Source of the DNA: Euphorbia lathyris
Taxonomy: Eukaryota; Streptophyta; Magnoliopsida; Malpighiales; Euphorbiaceae
DNA length: 64,000 nt
Assembly: GCF_963576675.1 (NCBI RefSeq)
Contig: NC_088916.1
Span: forward strand, 12,004,501 to 12,068,500
Direction of reading: 5' to 3'
Below the pieces are notes generated by a model. The model was not told the DNA's origin, did not search any database, and saw nothing but the letters and a program-made list of their open reading frames with translations. The position numbers and the translations under genes are program-made. Shown here piece by piece: positions 30,295-42,225 of the stretch (the stretch's first letter is position 1; each line of letters starts with the position of its first letter).

Positions 30295-30719
30295 GGGATG
30301 TTTTATCCAGAACGGATATTTTTGCTTTTTCCACGGGTGGCTGATACACTGGTCCACCTGCTATGACATTAATGACACTTTTGAATTTATTTTTGGGATC
30401 TGTCTCCTACTTGTCGTCTTGTTATTTGTTATTCTGGACAAAGCTATCTAGTTTGCCAGCTCCCAGCAAGCTTCAGTGTGGTGGCCAACCTGTAGTACGC
30501 TTTGGCGTTTCTTCCAACGGTTACATGCTCCCCTCCTTTGGGTTCGGGATATGTAATGTCCCGCTTATATTGATTCTTTTCTTTTATATTGTGGCAAGTT
30601 GGAAGCTTTAATCATTTTTTCCACCTCGTACCCCATGATTCGCGCTGTGAATGGCGAATTCCTGTTAACTGGATGGCGTATCTTTTAACATTGTTCTCTT
30701 GTCTATCCAGAGCGGCATG

Positions 30720-30830
30720 TGTTAAGCCCAAAATATACCTAAAATATCATCAATAATTACATCAATATTGCTACGAATTTATGCTATTTATACCTATTTA
30801 AAATACTTTTACTCTCGAATATGTTTCTTT
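30720..30830 (+). repeat. 5' LTR of the Athila-like element, first piece
   Basis: Begins TGTTAAGCCCAAAATATACC, ends with TCTTT (30826-30830), the target duplication made by the Sirevirus. The LTR resumes at 40515. Confidence 0.85.
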
Positions 30831-32175
30831 TGTTGGTCCCTTGTAAGGTTGCAAATATAGTTCCAAGGGGGGGTTAGGAACTATTTTACCTTTTTAAAAT
30901 AATTTAGGCAGATTTCTTTTCTTTAAGAAAAGTTTATCTAACAGCGGCGCTTAGCACTCAGCAAGACACTGGCTTAGTCAACTAGTGACTAGGACAGCTT
31001 CGTTGCTTAGGTCAGGAAATAGCACTTAGAGTCTATTCATCAACCTTCTCGTTGGTAGCGAACAACTCAGCTTGACCTCTTTTACTTGGTCAGTTTTAGT
31101 TTGTTTTAAGCAAGCAATGTAAATAAGGAGTTAAGGTTTAGAAATACTTCACTCAGCAGATTTATCCAGGTTCGGCTTCTTCTAAGCCTACGTCCTGTCC
31201 CCGGAACACTTCCGAGATTTCAAATCCTCTACTGAGTTCTTTAAAGGTAGAGCCTCAAACCTTTTACAATATCAGCAATTGAGTATGATAAGAGTACCTT
31301 CCTCTATACTTCTACTCAATCCTAATCTCTCCGCTGAGTACTTAAAACCGAGTACTCAGCCTCTCCTTTCTGCTTCTAGAAATGATAAAGATTTTGTCCT
31401 AAACAACAATTGCTAGAACACCTTAGATGATTGAAAAACAATCACTCTAGACTTTTACACAAATGAATAGACTTTGTAGTGTAAGAATTTTGCTTTGCTT
31501 CTTGCTTGCAGAACTTGTAGAGATTTGGACAGCGTAATAGCTTGATCAAGTTCTGTATGTTGTGAAGCTTGTGATGGCACTATTTATAGAGACGTCTGGC
31601 CATTCGGTCATTTCGAATTTCGAAATAACCGTTGGAGGGAAACGGCTATGTGTCGTTGTCATCCTGACTTGCACAGAGCTCTTGGCCAATCACAATCGTG
31701 TATCTTCTGTCCTCGGTCAGCACAGCAGATGGTCTCTCCTTTTATGGTAAAGTCAACTGGACAGCATACTGTGTCGTCTGAACTTTGCTAAAAAAGGAAA
31801 CGCTTTGTCTGGAAGTTTTCCTTTGCCGGTCTGCTGTCTTGTACGCTTTGTCGAGACTACTCAGCAGCTTCATTGTGAAGTTGTTCCTGAAGGTCTTCTA
31901 GATCCTTCCGTTTGCTGAGTTGCGTTTTTGTCCAAAACGACAACGTCTTGACATACGCGGGCCGAGTGTACTGAGTTGTTTGACTTGGGCCTTGGCTTCC
32001 GTATTGGGCTTGGGCCTTCCAATCCTTATGACTTATAACATTTATACTCAACATTGAACAAACACATTAGTAGACTAAATCAACGCATTTAAACTTAGTG
32101 TGTTTAGAATATGTATTCTAATTTATACTTAAACAATTTTGTCAAATCAAAATTATGTGGAAAGGTGTTTCAACA
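30831..32175 (-). repeat. 3' LTR of the Sirevirus-like element
   Basis: 1345 bp, same length as 39170-40514, with about nine substitutions and no indels seen. On the minus strand a TATAAATA box lies at 31588-31581. Confidence 0.95.
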
Positions 32176-32276
32176 AACTCCCCCATTTTGATGTTGGCAA
32201 AACTGTTCAGCAAGGAACTCAGTATGAGCTCCCCCATGATAGTTGACCTATATTATTTAGCAAACTCCCCCGTAAG
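32176..32276 (-). other. Polypurine tract and two extra PPT-like motifs
   Basis: On the minus strand AAAATGGGGGAGTT (32189-32176) abuts the LTR and is the PPT. Two more copies of the same kind follow: CATGGGGGAGCTC (32237-32226... centre 32231) and CTTACGGGGGAGTTT (32276-32262). Sireviruses are known for conserved multiple PPTs near the 3' LTR. Confidence 0.85.
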
Positions 32277-32694
32277 GGTTGCACTACTGACTTAATTTTA
32301 ATTGCAGCATTTAAGAATTTAAATGAGTGATTCTAAGGTCAGTTTTTAGGTGAAGGTCAGCTATATTACATATTCTATTTACTCAGTGTTAAGCGGAAGT
32401 TTTAGATAGACAGAGCGCGCTGAGCAAATTATTGTTCAATGAGTTCTTCATCAGAATGTTTCATAAGATCATAGTATGATGTCAAACATGTTATCAGCAT
32501 ATCATTTAGTCAATAAATATTATAAGTGTTAAGCATAGCTGATATAAACGAAGATACATAATAACTCAGTACTTAATAGCATATATCATAACTCAGTATT
32601 TGAATGAGAAAGGAAGTATGATATATAGATAGAAGTCAGCAGTTGCACAGCAAAAGAAATAAATTAGCACATATTACAAAAATTAAGACCTAGC

Positions 32695-33854
32695 CTAACT
32701 ATTTCTTTTCTTGCCTTGTGACTGACTTCTCTTGTACTGACGTTGCTCATGCTGAGCTCTAGCAGCTTGCACTTTCTCCCCCGTTTTGTCAACTTCAGGG
32801 AGCTTAAACGCATCGGTTAAGACAGCGCGAGTCAGTTCTTGCGAAAGCTCTTTGAGTTTGTCAGCACTTTCATTGACCCCATCAAAAATGCCAACGCCAT
32901 CAGCGGATACTTCGACTGGTATATGAAGATCAGCAGCACTGAGCATATTCACACTGAAGGCTTGGGCTTTGGCTTGCCAAATGAGAGCTTCAGTGAGACC
33001 AGCAAAGACTTGGTGGAAGGTTTTTAAGAGTGCTGAGTCATAATGATGACGCTGGATATTGTTATGACGGATGTGAGTGAAGGATTGCCGTGCAAGAGAT
33101 AGCAACTCATTTTGCTTCATCGAGTCAGTATCCATCTCTTGCCTGTTGAGATTAAGGAGCCGAATGGCCTCACCAATTTGCTCGACTGAGCACTGACTAT
33201 AGGATACCATTTGCTCATTTGTCTTAAGTTGCTCAGTATGAAGCTGAGCAAAGAGCATCTTGAGTTCTGAGGAAGTGGCATAGTCAGTGTTCACAGCAGA
33301 TAACTTCTGAACTTGCTGATGGAGTGAGTTCAGATGTTGAATTGTTGACAGCTGTATCTCTGCCAACTTAGCAATTGAATCCTGCTTAGCTTGCTGGGCT
33401 TGTAATGACAGGACGACATTCAGCAGATCCTTGAGTCCCTTGACTTCGTTGAGAAGTAGAGTGACTTGAGAGAGCTGAGTTGCGGCAGGAATTGAAGATC
33501 CAGCAACAGGCGAAGCGGAATGTTGAAGATCGTGGATGAGTGCTTAGAAACCCATCTGGAGGGCTCAACTTTCCATTCGAGAATACTTTCGAAGACTTTG
33601 GAGTAGGTTCGTGTTTTCACAGCTTTCTCTTTTTCAGAGTTTTGATCAGTTTTACCCTTGCTAGAGGTGGAAGGGTTTCGTGAAGGTTCATCGGAGCTGG
33701 ACTTATTTTGGCCGGCACCGAAGACGTTGAAGGATAGCTTAGTCATTCGTCTAAGATCGAGAGAATAGAGGTATTTGAGAGAGAGAAATTTGGGTGATTT
33801 CGTAGCCTTAAGGATTTGTTGAGCGTAAGGAGTAAAAGATGGGGAAATGCCCAT
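32695..33854 (-). pseudogene. Third ORF of the Sirevirus, position of the env-like gene
   Basis: It starts at ATG 33854 and ends TAG at 32695. The N-terminal part (33854 to about 33550) is Ser/Lys-rich (FNVFGAGQNKSSS). The second part (about 33530-32695) is a long Gln/Leu/Glu-rich helical protein, probably coiled coil (SLHQQVQKL, LFAQLHTEQLKTNEQM), ending in a basic Arg/Lys-rich tail. The two parts are in different frames, so a frameshift lies near 33510-33550. I see no clear signal peptide or membrane segment. Location after pol matches the env-like ORF of Sireviruses, but the name reflects position only; function unknown. Confidence 0.65.
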
Positions 33855-34223
33855 AATTTATAGACGAGTTGAACGGTTGGATTTTAACCAAATCCATGTG
33901 TCAGTTGCCTTGGGATCATGTACCGACAGAGATCCTGACATTTATGACACATTACGGCGAATACGTCATCCTAGGTTATACGCGTGCTTGGAATTTATGC
34001 TAACGGATTAATCACTCAGTATTTAGAATGTCAAGCGTTTGATATTCTGAGTGGACAGTGCATTATTTAAGGATGATTTTAAGTTCAAGTTCTAAACTAA
34101 TTTACTCAGTGTGCAAGTTTACTCAGTATTGTATATTCAGTCAGTTTCAAGAGATACTCAGCAAACAATAAATCATTCATCATGTAATTCACTCAGCATT
34201 CAATATTCATTTAGCACAGGAAT

Positions 34224-37200
34224 TTACTGAAGAGGATTAAACATACCAATTGCTTCTCTCAGTATGCTGAACTGCTCACGAGCCAGTGGCTTCGTGAAGA
34301 TATCCGCCAGTTGTTCGTCCGTTGGGACAAAGGTCAGCTTGATCTCATCTTTGAGTACATGGTCTCTAATGAAGTGATGTCTGATGCTGACATGCTTCAT
34401 TCGGCTGTGTTGAATTGGGTTCTTGGAAAGATCAATTGCACTTTTGTTGTCACATTTGACTTCAATTGTCTTCGTTTGAACACCATAATCTTCAAGTTGT
34501 TGCTTGATCCATAGGACTTGAGCAACACAGTGTCCAGCAGCAATGTACTCAGCTTCAGTGGTAGACAATGCTACTGACGCCTGCTTTTTGCTGAACCAGG
34601 ATACAAGACAGCTTCCTAGGAATTGGCATCCTCCAGAGGTGCTTTTTCTTTCCAGCTTGTCTCGTCCATAGTCAGCGTCAGTGTATCCGATGAGTGTAAA
34701 GTCATGAGTATTTGGATACCACAAACCTGCATTTACTGAGCTTTGCAAATATCTAAGGATCCTTTTTACGGCTATGTAATGGGATTCCTTAGGGTTAGCT
34801 TGATATCTAGCGCAATAACATACTGAGAATTGAATGTCCGGTCTACTTGCTGTTAAGTAAAGTAAAGAGCCAATCATACCTCGGTATAACTTGCTGTCTA
34901 CTGACTTACCATTCTCATCAGCACAAAGGACAGTGTCAGTGCCCATAGGAGTGGATATTGGCTTGCAATTTTCCAAGTCATATTTCTTTAAGATCTCCTT
35001 GGCATATTTGGCTTGACTGATGAATATGCCATTCTTTCCTTGCTTAATTTGAAGTTCGAGGAATGAGTTCTCCCATCATTGACATTTCGAATTCAGTCTG
35101 CATTTGTTTGCTAAATTCCTTGCACATAGATTCATTAGTAGCACCAAATATAATATCATCCACATATATTTGTGCTAGCAGGGTATCTTTACCCTTTCTC
35201 TTAATGAATAAGGTTGTATCAGCTTGACCCCTGACGTAACCTCTAGTCAGTAAGAAGTTGGTCAGCCTCTCATACCAAGCACGTGGTGCTTGCTTGAGTC
35301 CGTACAGAGCCTTTTTGAGTTTGTAAACATGGTTTGGGAACTTAGGGTCCTCAAAACCTGGAGGTTGATTTACATAAACCTCCTCGTTTATAACTCCATT
35401 AAGAAAAGCACTTTTGACATCCATTTGGAATAATTTAAAGTTCATGTAAGATGCATATGCACACAGTATTCTAATTGCCTCTAGCCTTGCCACTGGGGCA
35501 AAGGTCTCACCGTAGTCTATACCTTTTTGCTGACTGTAGCCCTGAGCTACAAGCCTTGCTTTGTTCCTGACTACGTTTCCTTGTTCGTCCATCTTGTTCC
35601 TGAAGACCCATCTTGTTCCGATGGTCTTTTGACTCTTTGGATGGGGCACTAACTCCCATACATCATTTCTTAGAAATTGATCGAGCTCCTCTTGCATTGC
35701 GTTCATCCAGAATTCATCGTACTCAGCTTCAGCGAAATTCTTCGGTTCTTGTACTGAGACGAAAGCAACATTGCTGAGGTACTTCCTGAGTTGATTCCTT
35801 GTCATCAGGGTATTCCCAGCAGAATCAAGGATTGCACTTTCGGAGTGCCCTCTTGGAATCCTTATTTCTTTGGGTAGATTCATGTCTTGTGCTGTTCCTG
35901 TTTCAACAATCTCTGCAGAAGTAGATGGGTCAGTAAAAGTAATTTTAGGTTCACTCTTACTCTTGGTCAGCCGTTTTGTGAAGGACTCAGTGGCTGGTTC
36001 TTGATCAGCAGTTGCTGAGTTTGGTTCATCTTCTATCAGCGGCTGGTATCTTCCTGCAGGGTCAGTTTCATCGAATTGCACATGTATAGATTCTTCTAAT
36101 ACTTGGGTTCTCTTATTAAAAACTCTGTATGCTTTGCTGTTTGTTGAGTAGCCTAGAAAGATAGCCTCATCAGCTTTTGAATCAAATTTGGCTAAGCTAT
36201 CTTTGGTGTTTAAAATAAAACATCTACAGCCAAAGGCACGAAAGTATCCAATGTTGGGCTTTCGTCCTTTCCAAAGTTCATAAGGGGTTTTCTTAAGTAT
36301 AGGTCTGACTAGAGCCCTATTTAGAATATAGCATGCTGTGTTAACAGCTTCTCCCCAAAAATACTTTGGAAGCCTATGCTCATCCAGCATTGTCCTTGCT
36401 ATTTCAACAAGAGTTCTGTTCTTCCTTTCAACAACCCCATTTTGCTGAGGCGTTCTAGGAGCAGAGAAATTGTGGTCAATGACGCTGGCTTCACAGAATT
36501 CAACAAACTTTTGGTTTTTGAATTCTCCACCGTTATCACTACGGATATGAGCTAATTTTAGGTCTTTCTCATTTTCAATTTTTCTAACCAAGTTTGAAAA
36601 TGTCTCAAAGGTCTCATCCTTGCTGGTCAGTAAGATAACCCACGTATACCGAGAGAAGTCATCTACAATGACCAAGGAAAATCTTCTTCCACCCAGACTC
36701 AGCAGCTGGACTGGACCAAAGAGATCCAAGTGTAGTAACTCTAACGGACGTTTAGTTGAGACAATGTTTTTACTATGAAAAGATTGTTTGGTTTGTTTTC
36801 CAGCTTGGCAAGCGTGGCATAGTTGATCTTTTTGAAACTTAAGTTCAGGCAGTCCCTCAACCAATTGCTTTCTTGCTAGTTTGGCCAGGAGGTCCATGCT
36901 TACATGACCAAGTCTCTTGTGCCATAGCCAGGAATTTTCTTCCTTTGTTACTAAGCACACAGTTTTTGAAAACTTTTTCTCTAAGTCTAGCATAAAGACA
37001 TTATCTATCCGAGGGGCAGTTAAGATTAACTCATTAGTTTTACCCTCGTATATTTTACATCCAGTAGCATCAAATATAACTTTTCTCCCATTGTCACATA
37101 GCTGAGCTACGCTGAGTAAGTTATATTTGAGTCCGCTGACTAGGGAGACAGATTCAATAGTAGGGTTACCTCCGACGGTTCCTGAGCCTACTATCTTACC

Positions 37201-37352
37201 CTTCTTGTTGTCTCCAAAACTTACACTCCCTCCTCGTTTATGTTCAAACGTGATGAACTGAGTTTCATCACCCGTCATATGCCTTGAGCATGCGCTGTCA
37301 ATATACCACATCTTTGACTTCTCGGCACATCTCAGGCTTACCTGCATTGTAA
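34224..37352 (-). pseudogene. pol: Sirevirus Pol: protease, integrase, RT, RNase H
   Basis: Protease motif [13 protein letters not shown] (DSA in place of DSG, a variant I recall in Sireviruses) near 37295. The integrase has zinc-binding HKRLGHVSM...CHACQAGK, then Asp in LDLFGP, Asp in RSDNGGEF and Glu in [10 protein letters not shown] has [11 protein letters not shown] and the catalytic YVDDIIFGA (about 35165-35140). RNase H at 34976-34224 has YTDADYG, STTEAEYIA and CDNKSAIDLS and ends FNPLQ-stop. Breaks: a frame change near 37350 between gag and protease, and another near 35044 after GEL, joining RT to RNase H. Otherwise the motifs are intact. Confidence 0.88.
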
Positions 37353-39107
37353 CTAGTTACTTTTAGATACCCAACTCTTTTTGGGTCCTGACTTGTTAGG
37401 TGCAACAGGTATAGCATCATATTTTATTTTATGGCGGCATACATGGACAGTATGGCCATTCTTTCCACAGAAGTCACAACTGACCTTCTGTTTAGGATTT
37501 TTTACTGACTTGTCAGCACCCCAGTGCTGAGCGTGCCAGCACACTTTAGTAGTGTGTCCTAACTTCCCACAAAAGTCACATTAGACTTTTCGCTGGGGAT
37601 TTCTTCTCTACTGAGTACCTTGGTACTGTGTACCTTGATACTGAGTTCTCAGCGGAAAATTGTTTTTGTTTGGAACCTTTAATTGGTTCTGAATGGTTGT
37701 GACATCCTTCCTCAGTTTCTTTGAAACTGACTGGACTTCAAAGACAGACTCATGAATGATTTTCATATTTTCATGCAAAACTGAGTTGTCTTGAAGAAGG
37801 TATCTGAGGTCACTCAGTTTGACCTCTTCTACTTCATCACAGCGCCGGCTGAGTGCTTTAATCTTCCTGTTACACTTTTTAACAAGTGTATAGAGATCAC
37901 TCAGGGCGTTACCCATTTCATTTCTGAGTTGAGAGAGTGAGATTACCTCATTAGATTGCTCTTCATTATCTGACTCATCAGATTGGTCAGCATGCTCAGA
38001 AATGCATGGCTCAGCAAGTTCGTCAACCATAAAGCATATCTTCGCTGACTCGGTGGCCTCAGTTTCTGTTGATGAAGATTCATCACTGTCACTCCAAGTA
38101 GCCACCATTGCCTTCTTCCCACTTTTCTTGTCTTTCCTCAGCGTGGGGCAGTTTGACTTAATATGGCCATCTTGGTGGCACTCAAAGCATGTAATGGGCT
38201 TTGAGCTGTCCTTTCTGTATTTGCTGTCGCTTGAGTCAGCCTTATGCTTATCAAACTTTTTGTAAGGCTTTTTAGAATATTTGTCGTTCTTCCTGAACAG
38301 CCTCTTCATCTTTCTTGTGAACATAGCCATCTCCTCATCATCAGTTGAACTCCCGTCAGTGGAGTCAGCCTTCATGACAAGTGACTTCTGCTTCTTGTCA
38401 TCAGATTTTTCCTTCACCTCAAAGTTTTTCATGGATATCTCATGGGTCAGCAATGAACCAATGAGTTCGTCATATTTGTAGGTGGTTAAATCCTGAGCTT
38501 CCTCAACTGCTGTCTTCTTTGCTTGCCAGTCTTTTGGAAGACTCCTGAGTATCTTTTTGACTTGTTCTTCCTCAGTGAAGATTTTCCCAAGTCTCTTGAG
38601 CTCATTAATGATGTTGGTGAACCTTGCGTTCATGTCTGAAATGCCCTCATCATTGTTCATCTCGAACAGCTCGTACAGTCTCATCTGCTGATTCACCTTG
38701 GATTCTTTTACTTTGTTTGTTCCCTCGTAGGTGACTTCCAGCTTTTTCCAGATCTCTTGTGCCGACTCACAACCTGAGATTTTGTTATATTCTGCAGCAT
38801 CGAGCGCACAGTGAAGCATATTGATAGCCGAAGCATGGTTTTGAAGCTTCTTAAGATCATCCTCTGTCCATTCAACCTCAGCTTTAACAACTGACTGGCC
38901 AGCAACAACTTTCACAGGTACAAATGGGCCTTGGACTATAGATAGCCAGGCACTCATGTTTGTAGCTTGAATGAAGTTTTTCATCCTATTCTTCCAAAAG
39001 GTATAGTTTGACCCGAAGAATAGGGGAGGCCTGGTAATGGACAGCCCCTCAGGTAATATCTGAGTTGTCTGGTTTCCAGGGAGAAACCGAGTGCTGTTTT
39101 CGCCCAT
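37353..39107 (-). pseudogene. gag: Sirevirus Gag with three zinc knuckles
   Basis: First ATG at 39107 (the open frame extends to 39119). The N-terminal half has FFGSNYTFWKNRMKNFI and the UBN2-type gag core (ALDAAEYNKISGCESAQEIW, RFTNIINELKRLGKIF). Zinc knuckle 1 is CFECHQDGHIKSNC (about 38195-38150). A long helical, Ser/Glu-rich region follows. TAG at 37610-37608 and a TAA about 30 bp later break the frame; after them come CDFCGKLGHTTKVC and CDFCGKNGHTVHVC (about 37580-37425), so three knuckles in all. It ends at TAG 37353. Coats element RNA. Confidence 0.85.
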
Positions 39108-39155
39108 GGTATGGATCAACTCAAGGTTGTTAGACCTTTAGTAATGAGCTTTTAG

Positions 39156-39167
39156 GCTCTGATACCA
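39156..39167 (-). other. Primer-binding site, initiator tRNA-Met type
   Basis: Minus strand TGGTATCAGAGC (39167-39156) starts two bases after the LTR end at 39170. This is the standard Ty1/copia PBS. Confidence 0.95.
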
Positions 39168-39169
39168 CT

Positions 39170-40514
39170 TGTTGGTCCCTTGTAAGGTTGCAAATATAGT
39201 TCCAAGGGGGGGTTAGGAACTATTTTACCTTTTTAAAATAATTTAGGCAGATTTCTTTTCTTTAAGAAAAGTTTATCTAACAGCGGCGCTTAGCACTCAG
39301 CAAGACACTGGCTTAGTCAACTAGTGACTAGGACAGCTTCGTTGCTTAGGTCAGGAAATAGCACTTAGAGTCTATTCATGAACCTTCTCGTTGGTAGCGC
39401 ACAACTCAGCTTGACCTCTTTTACTTGGTCAGTTTTAGTTTGTTTTAAGCAAGCAATGTAAATAAGGAGTTAAGGTTTAGAAATACTTCACTCAGCAGAT
39501 TTATCTAGGTTCGGCTTCTTCTAAGCCTACGTCCTGTCCCCGGAACACTTCCGAGATTTCAAATCCTCTACTGAGCTCTTTAAAGGTAGAGCCTCAAACC
39601 TTTTACAATATCAGCAATTGAGTATGACAAGAGTACCTTCCTCTATACTTCTACTCAATCCTAATCTCTCCGCTGAGTACTTAAAACCGAGTACTCAGCC
39701 TCTCCTTTCTGCTTCTAGAAATGATAAAGATTTTGTCCTAAACAACAATTGCTAGAACACCTTAGATGATTGAAAAACAATCACTCTAGACTTTTACACA
39801 AATGAATAGACTTTGTAGTGTAAGAATTTTGCTTTGCTTCTTGCTTGCAGAACTTGTAGAGATTTGGACAGCGTAATAGCTTGATCAGGTTCTGTATGTT
39901 GTGAAGCTTGTGATGGCACTATTTATAGAGACGTCTGGCCATTCGGTCATTTCGAATTTCGAAATAACCGTTGGAGGGAAACGGCTATGTGTCGTTGTCA
40001 TCCTGACTTGCACAGAGCTCTTGGCCAATCACAATCGTGTATCTTCTGTCCTCGGTCAGCACAGCAGATGGTCTCTCCTTTTATGGTAAAGTCAACTGGA
40101 CAGCATACTGTGTCGTCTGAACTTTACTAAAAAAGGAAACGCTTTGTCTGGAAGTTTTCCTTTGCCGGTCTGCTGTCTTGTACGCTTTGTCGAGACTACT
40201 TAGCAGCTTCATTGTGAAGTTGTTCCTGAAGGTCTTCTAGATCCTTCCGTTTGCTGAGTTGCGTTTTTGTCCAAAACGACAACGTCTTGACATACGCGGG
40301 CCGAGTGTAGTGAGTTGTTTGACTTGGGCCTTGGCTTCCGTATTGGGCTTGGGCCTTCCAATCCTTATGACTTATAACATTTATACTCAACATTGAACAA
40401 ACACATTAGTAGACTAAATCAACGCATTTAAACTTAGTGTGTTTAGAATATGTATTCTAATTTATACTTAAACAATTTTGTCAAATCAAAATTATGTGGA
40501 AAGGTGTTTCAACA
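39170..40514 (-). repeat. 5' LTR of the Sirevirus-like element
   Basis: 1345 bp, TG...CA ends. On the minus strand a TATAAATA box at 39927-39920 lies about 590 bp from the LTR start and would drive element transcription. Compared with 30831-32175, differences include sites near 39380, 39400, 39508, 39574, 39627, 39888, 40124, 40200 and 40309. Confidence 0.95.
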
Positions 40515-41898
40515 TCTTTCGTGCAAGGTACATAAATATTTGGTAAAATCCAAATAGGAGTAAAAAGAGCTCAAAAATAGAAGAAAAGCCCTACAAAAGG
40601 AGTCGAAGACGACAGAAATTAATAACGCCAAGTCGAGGACATGAACGAGAGCGAAGAAACGAAAAACGCTCCGTGCCGCGACCGCGGCACCCGCTATTCA
40701 CGGTCGCGACATGCGTCCTTCAGCCATTTTTCCCTTCGTCCGAAGTACAATTGATGCTCCCCCATTCTCGGCAGAGAATTTAATAATTCTCGGTACGAGC
40801 AGGAGATTTTAGAAGCCTAATAACACACACTTTCGTTTTCGACGAAACGCGATCGTTCGGGTGGATAAAGACGTCCTTTCGCAGCGGACACGATCCTTCA
40901 CAGCGGACACGACACTTCAATCAAGACTCTTCAACATCTATAAATAAAGAGTTGATGGAGAGTTGAAATATAGAATGTTATATGTGTAGAAGAAAGAGTT
41001 AGTGTAGAATTTATGTAGAAATTCCGAATCAAGTGATTCAGAAGTTAGATTTCGATTCTGTTCAAAAGCAATATGATGTACACACATTGTTTACAAAATA
41101 ATAACAAATTCAGTAGCATTTAGACATTGTTCCAGTTTAGTTTACATTTTGGTAGTGGACCGACCCAGTCTCTATTACGAAGATTCAGCGAGAAGATTGA
41201 GTAGAGGATTCGCCCCTGAGCCTGACAAACTCTAATGAAACCCAAGGAAAGGATTGACAACCCGTTCACTTGCACGCCGTCGAAGAATTCAATGCTCCAT
41301 GTTCTCTGTAAACTTGTATCAATTTATATTTCATCTAATAAAGTCCGTTCTATTCGATAGATTTTTATGCAGCACTTATGGTAACCAATCCACTAAAGTG
41401 ACTGCTGGTGTTTTCATTAAAACGTATTTAATCCAAAATCTTTACAAGGAAACTTTGTTGAACACTTAGGCAAATTATTATCTCGGTAGAGTTTTAATTT
41501 GGTTAAGGGCAATTATCCCGGATACGGGTTTTGTCGCATTCAAAGCCTATTAATTAGAGGTTCCGTCATTTATTTCATCTTTATAATTCGTACAAAGTTT
41601 AAAGTTGTTTTCTTTGCTTAATGCAAACAAATATACTTGTTTACTTTTCTAAAGTACTAAAACGTTCCTGCTTTGCAAATTCATTTTTAATCAGATACTT
41701 TCTAACATCTTCACATTCTAATCTAATTCTCATTCTAGCCATTTCAAAACCAAAACCGATTAAACGATTTTCCCATATTATAAACCTTAAAGTAAATTAA
41801 CCGATTGTAAATAAGTTTTGTTAAAAAACATTCTCTGTGGGATCGATATCTTTTATTACTACAAGCGTATACCGTGCACTTGCGGAAATCGCTCAACA
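40515..41898 (+). repeat. 5' LTR of the Athila-like element, second piece
   Basis: Starts with the second TCTTT of the Sirevirus target duplication and ends GCTCAACA before AGTTTT and the PBS. A TATAAATA box at 40939-40946 is the likely core promoter. Joined to 30720-30830 without the duplicate bases it gives an LTR of about 1490 bp. Confidence 0.85.
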
Positions 41899-41904
41899 AG
41901 TTTT

Positions 41905-41922
41905 TGGCGCCGTTGCCGGGGA
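41905..41922 (+). other. Primer-binding site, tRNA-Asp type
   Basis: TGGCGCCGTTGCCGGGGA, the usual Athila PBS, six bases after the LTR end. Confidence 0.92.
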
Positions 41923-42225
41923 ATGCCAAAATTTTTGACAAAATTTTAAATTTTTCGTGTTTTATTACGAATCTAGGTTTATTCATACTTATTCAAACTT
42001 TTATATTTTATTTATTTTTAATTACTAACATATTTATTTTTCAAATTCTGTTTTATAGGTAGTTTCTGTTCGTGCGAAATTTCAAGTTCTTGCGCAGTTC
42101 TCGAGTTCGGGCACGTCACCAGATCCTATTGACCCAGAGATTGAAAGAACCCTTAAAAAGAACAAGAAAGAAAAGAAAAAGAAAAACCAAACCCCAATAA
42201 AAACTAAAATTACCGAGCCAGAAGT

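Larger units (their letters stand above)
27600..30719 (+). mobile_element. L1-type LINE with internal deletion of the reverse transcriptase
   Basis: ORF1 (27784-29393) and the endonuclease half of ORF2 (29425-30294) are followed directly by what looks like LINE 3' UTR (30295-30719, with TTTTTGGGATCTGTCTCCTA and GCCAGCTCCCAGCAAGCTTC). RT, RNase H and the C-terminal zinc finger are missing. Since LINEs usually lose 5' ends, loss of the middle points to later deletion. No poly-A tail is seen at 30719, where the next LTR starts. Confidence 0.75.
30831..40514 (-). mobile_element. Sirevirus-like Ty1/copia element, nested, 9684 bp
   Basis: Both LTRs are 1345 bp (30831-32175 and 39170-40514), with TG...CA ends and a 5-bp duplication TCTTT at 30826-30830 and 40515-40519. 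In element orientation: PBS TGGTATCAGAGC (initiator Met type), gag with several zinc knuckles, protease, integrase, RT, RNase H, a third ORF after pol, repeated polypurine motifs, LTR. A third ORF after pol and multiple PPT-like motifs are marks of Sireviruses. LTR identity is about 99.3% (nine differences by eye), so it is young, yet its frames carry several breaks. Confidence 0.93.

Noticed and set aside
30363..30611. Hydrophobic 82-residue open frame as a membrane protein
   Set aside because: Lies in the LINE 3' UTR-like region; no homology or start context, overlaps another short frame.
31562..32054. Short open frames at 31562-31750 and 31857-32054
   Set aside because: Present in both Sirevirus LTRs (also 39901-40393); non-coding LTR sequence.
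41254..41469. 71-residue open frame near the Athila PBS
   Set aside because: Inside the LTR, no recognisable domain.
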